DNA from: Alphaproteobacteria bacterium
GTDB lineage: Bacteria > Pseudomonadota > Alphaproteobacteria > Rhizobiales > Aestuariivirgaceae
Assembly (NCBI GenBank): GCA_005884715.1
Contig: VAZZ01000573.1
Coordinates: forward strand, 1-6,222
Direction: 5' to 3'
DNA length: 6,222 nucleotides
Part shown: positions 5,890 through 6,222 of the stretch, one piece after another
Layout: each line of letters starts with the position of its first letter
How positions within the stretch are numbered: position 1 is the first letter of the stretch
The notes under the pieces: model-generated
Told to the model about the DNA's origin: nothing
Databases searched by the model: none
What the model saw: only the letters and a program-made list of their open reading frames with translations
Program-made: the position numbers and the translations under genes

Positions 5890-6222
5890 TTTCGGAAAAG
5901 ACGGCGCGTTCTCGAACAGGTGGCGAACCCGGTCGAAGTCTTTGATCGACCCGGCAAGCTTGCGCGACAGGGCGCTCATCACGTGAGTGCCGAAATCGGG
6001 AAATTCTCCGACCACGCGCATGAACATCTCGCGGCTGATGCGCGTGGCGGTGACCGGAATTTTTGCTGTCACATTCACCGAATAGGCAAGTCCGGCTATC
6101 ATCGCGAGCTCGCCCAGGAACGCCCCGGGACCGGCGAGCGCCACCTGGACGCGCTCCTCGCCCTTGCTGACCCATACATCGGCATCGCCGGAAAGCAGGA
6201 GAAAGGCCGAAGCGCCCTTGCC
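5884..6222 (-). CDS. Single-domain cyclic-nucleotide-binding-like protein (C-terminal part)
   Basis: The gene runs in from beyond the right edge; 112 codons and the stop are visible (reverse reading starts GKGASAFLLLSGDADVWV). The cNMP-binding beta-roll is recognisable: SAFLLLSGDADV, GPGAFLGELAMI (the phosphate-binding cassette with its conserved Gly-Glu), and TATRISREMF entering the final helices. The Arg expected in the cassette (R82 of E. coli CRP, in ERSA) is replaced: the segment reads GLAYSVNV, with Tyr at or near that place. No helix-turn-helix follows; the protein ends about 30 residues after the roll (LFENAPSFPKS), so it is not a CRP-type transcription factor as far as can be seen. 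It may sense a different ligand or act as a protein-interaction module. It is convergent with xth, overlapping by 6 nt, with no terminator between them. Confidence 0.82.
   Translation of the reverse strand, partial: GKGASAFLLLSGDADVWVSKGEERVQVALAGPGAFLGELAMIAGLAYSVNVTAKIPVTATRISREMFMRVVGEFPDFGTHVMSALSRKLAGSIKDFDRVRHLFENAPSFPKS

Overview
The window looks like chromosomal DNA of an alphaproteobacterium, most likely of the Hyphomicrobiales (Rhizobiales). The grounds are the GC-rich coding style, the rhizobial-type AmtB C-terminus (EEREGLDISSHGERAYN), the order amtB–ftsK–lolA–xth–single-domain cNMP-binding gene (which I recall, without having searched, as common in that order), and a CtrA/CcrM-type promoter in front of ftsK. 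Genus cannot be read from the sequence.

Layout, left to right. (1) 1-1370 (+): 3' part of an ammonium transporter gene, amtB, entering from beyond the left edge and broken near 1030 by an out-of-frame deletion of about 49 bp. A strong intrinsic terminator follows (1395-1423). (2) 1371-1502: a compact regulatory region with a perfect CtrA box (TTAA-N7-TTAAC), a GANTC methylation site and a second TTAACCAT CtrA-like site. (3) 1503-4001 (+): intact ftsK, the division-site DNA translocase. (4) 4082-4729 (+): intact lolA, periplasmic lipoprotein carrier, 80 nt after ftsK with no terminator between them, so probably co-transcribed. (5) 4730-5079: a 350-bp gene-free stretch. Its right half has the architecture of a small RNA: a possible promoter, three consecutive hairpins with C-rich loops, the last an intrinsic terminator ending in T6 at 5038. 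(6) 5080-5889 (+): an exonuclease III/AP endonuclease gene (xth) complete in every catalytic motif but interrupted by one in-frame TGA at codon 90. (7) 5884-6222 (-): C-terminal part of a single-domain cyclic-nucleotide-binding-like protein, convergent with xth; both stop codons sit in one shared TCATGA palindrome.

Function: ftsK and lolA link chromosome segregation and division with outer-membrane biogenesis, and the CtrA/GANTC signals suggest that the pair is cell-cycle timed. The two genes whose products are usually dispensable (amtB, xth) both carry lesions while the two usually important ones are intact. This is either genuine gene decay or sequence error and is worth checking. The most novel-looking item is the candidate three-hairpin, C-rich-loop sRNA at about 4901-5038. 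No mobile element, tRNA, rRNA or CRISPR array is visible.
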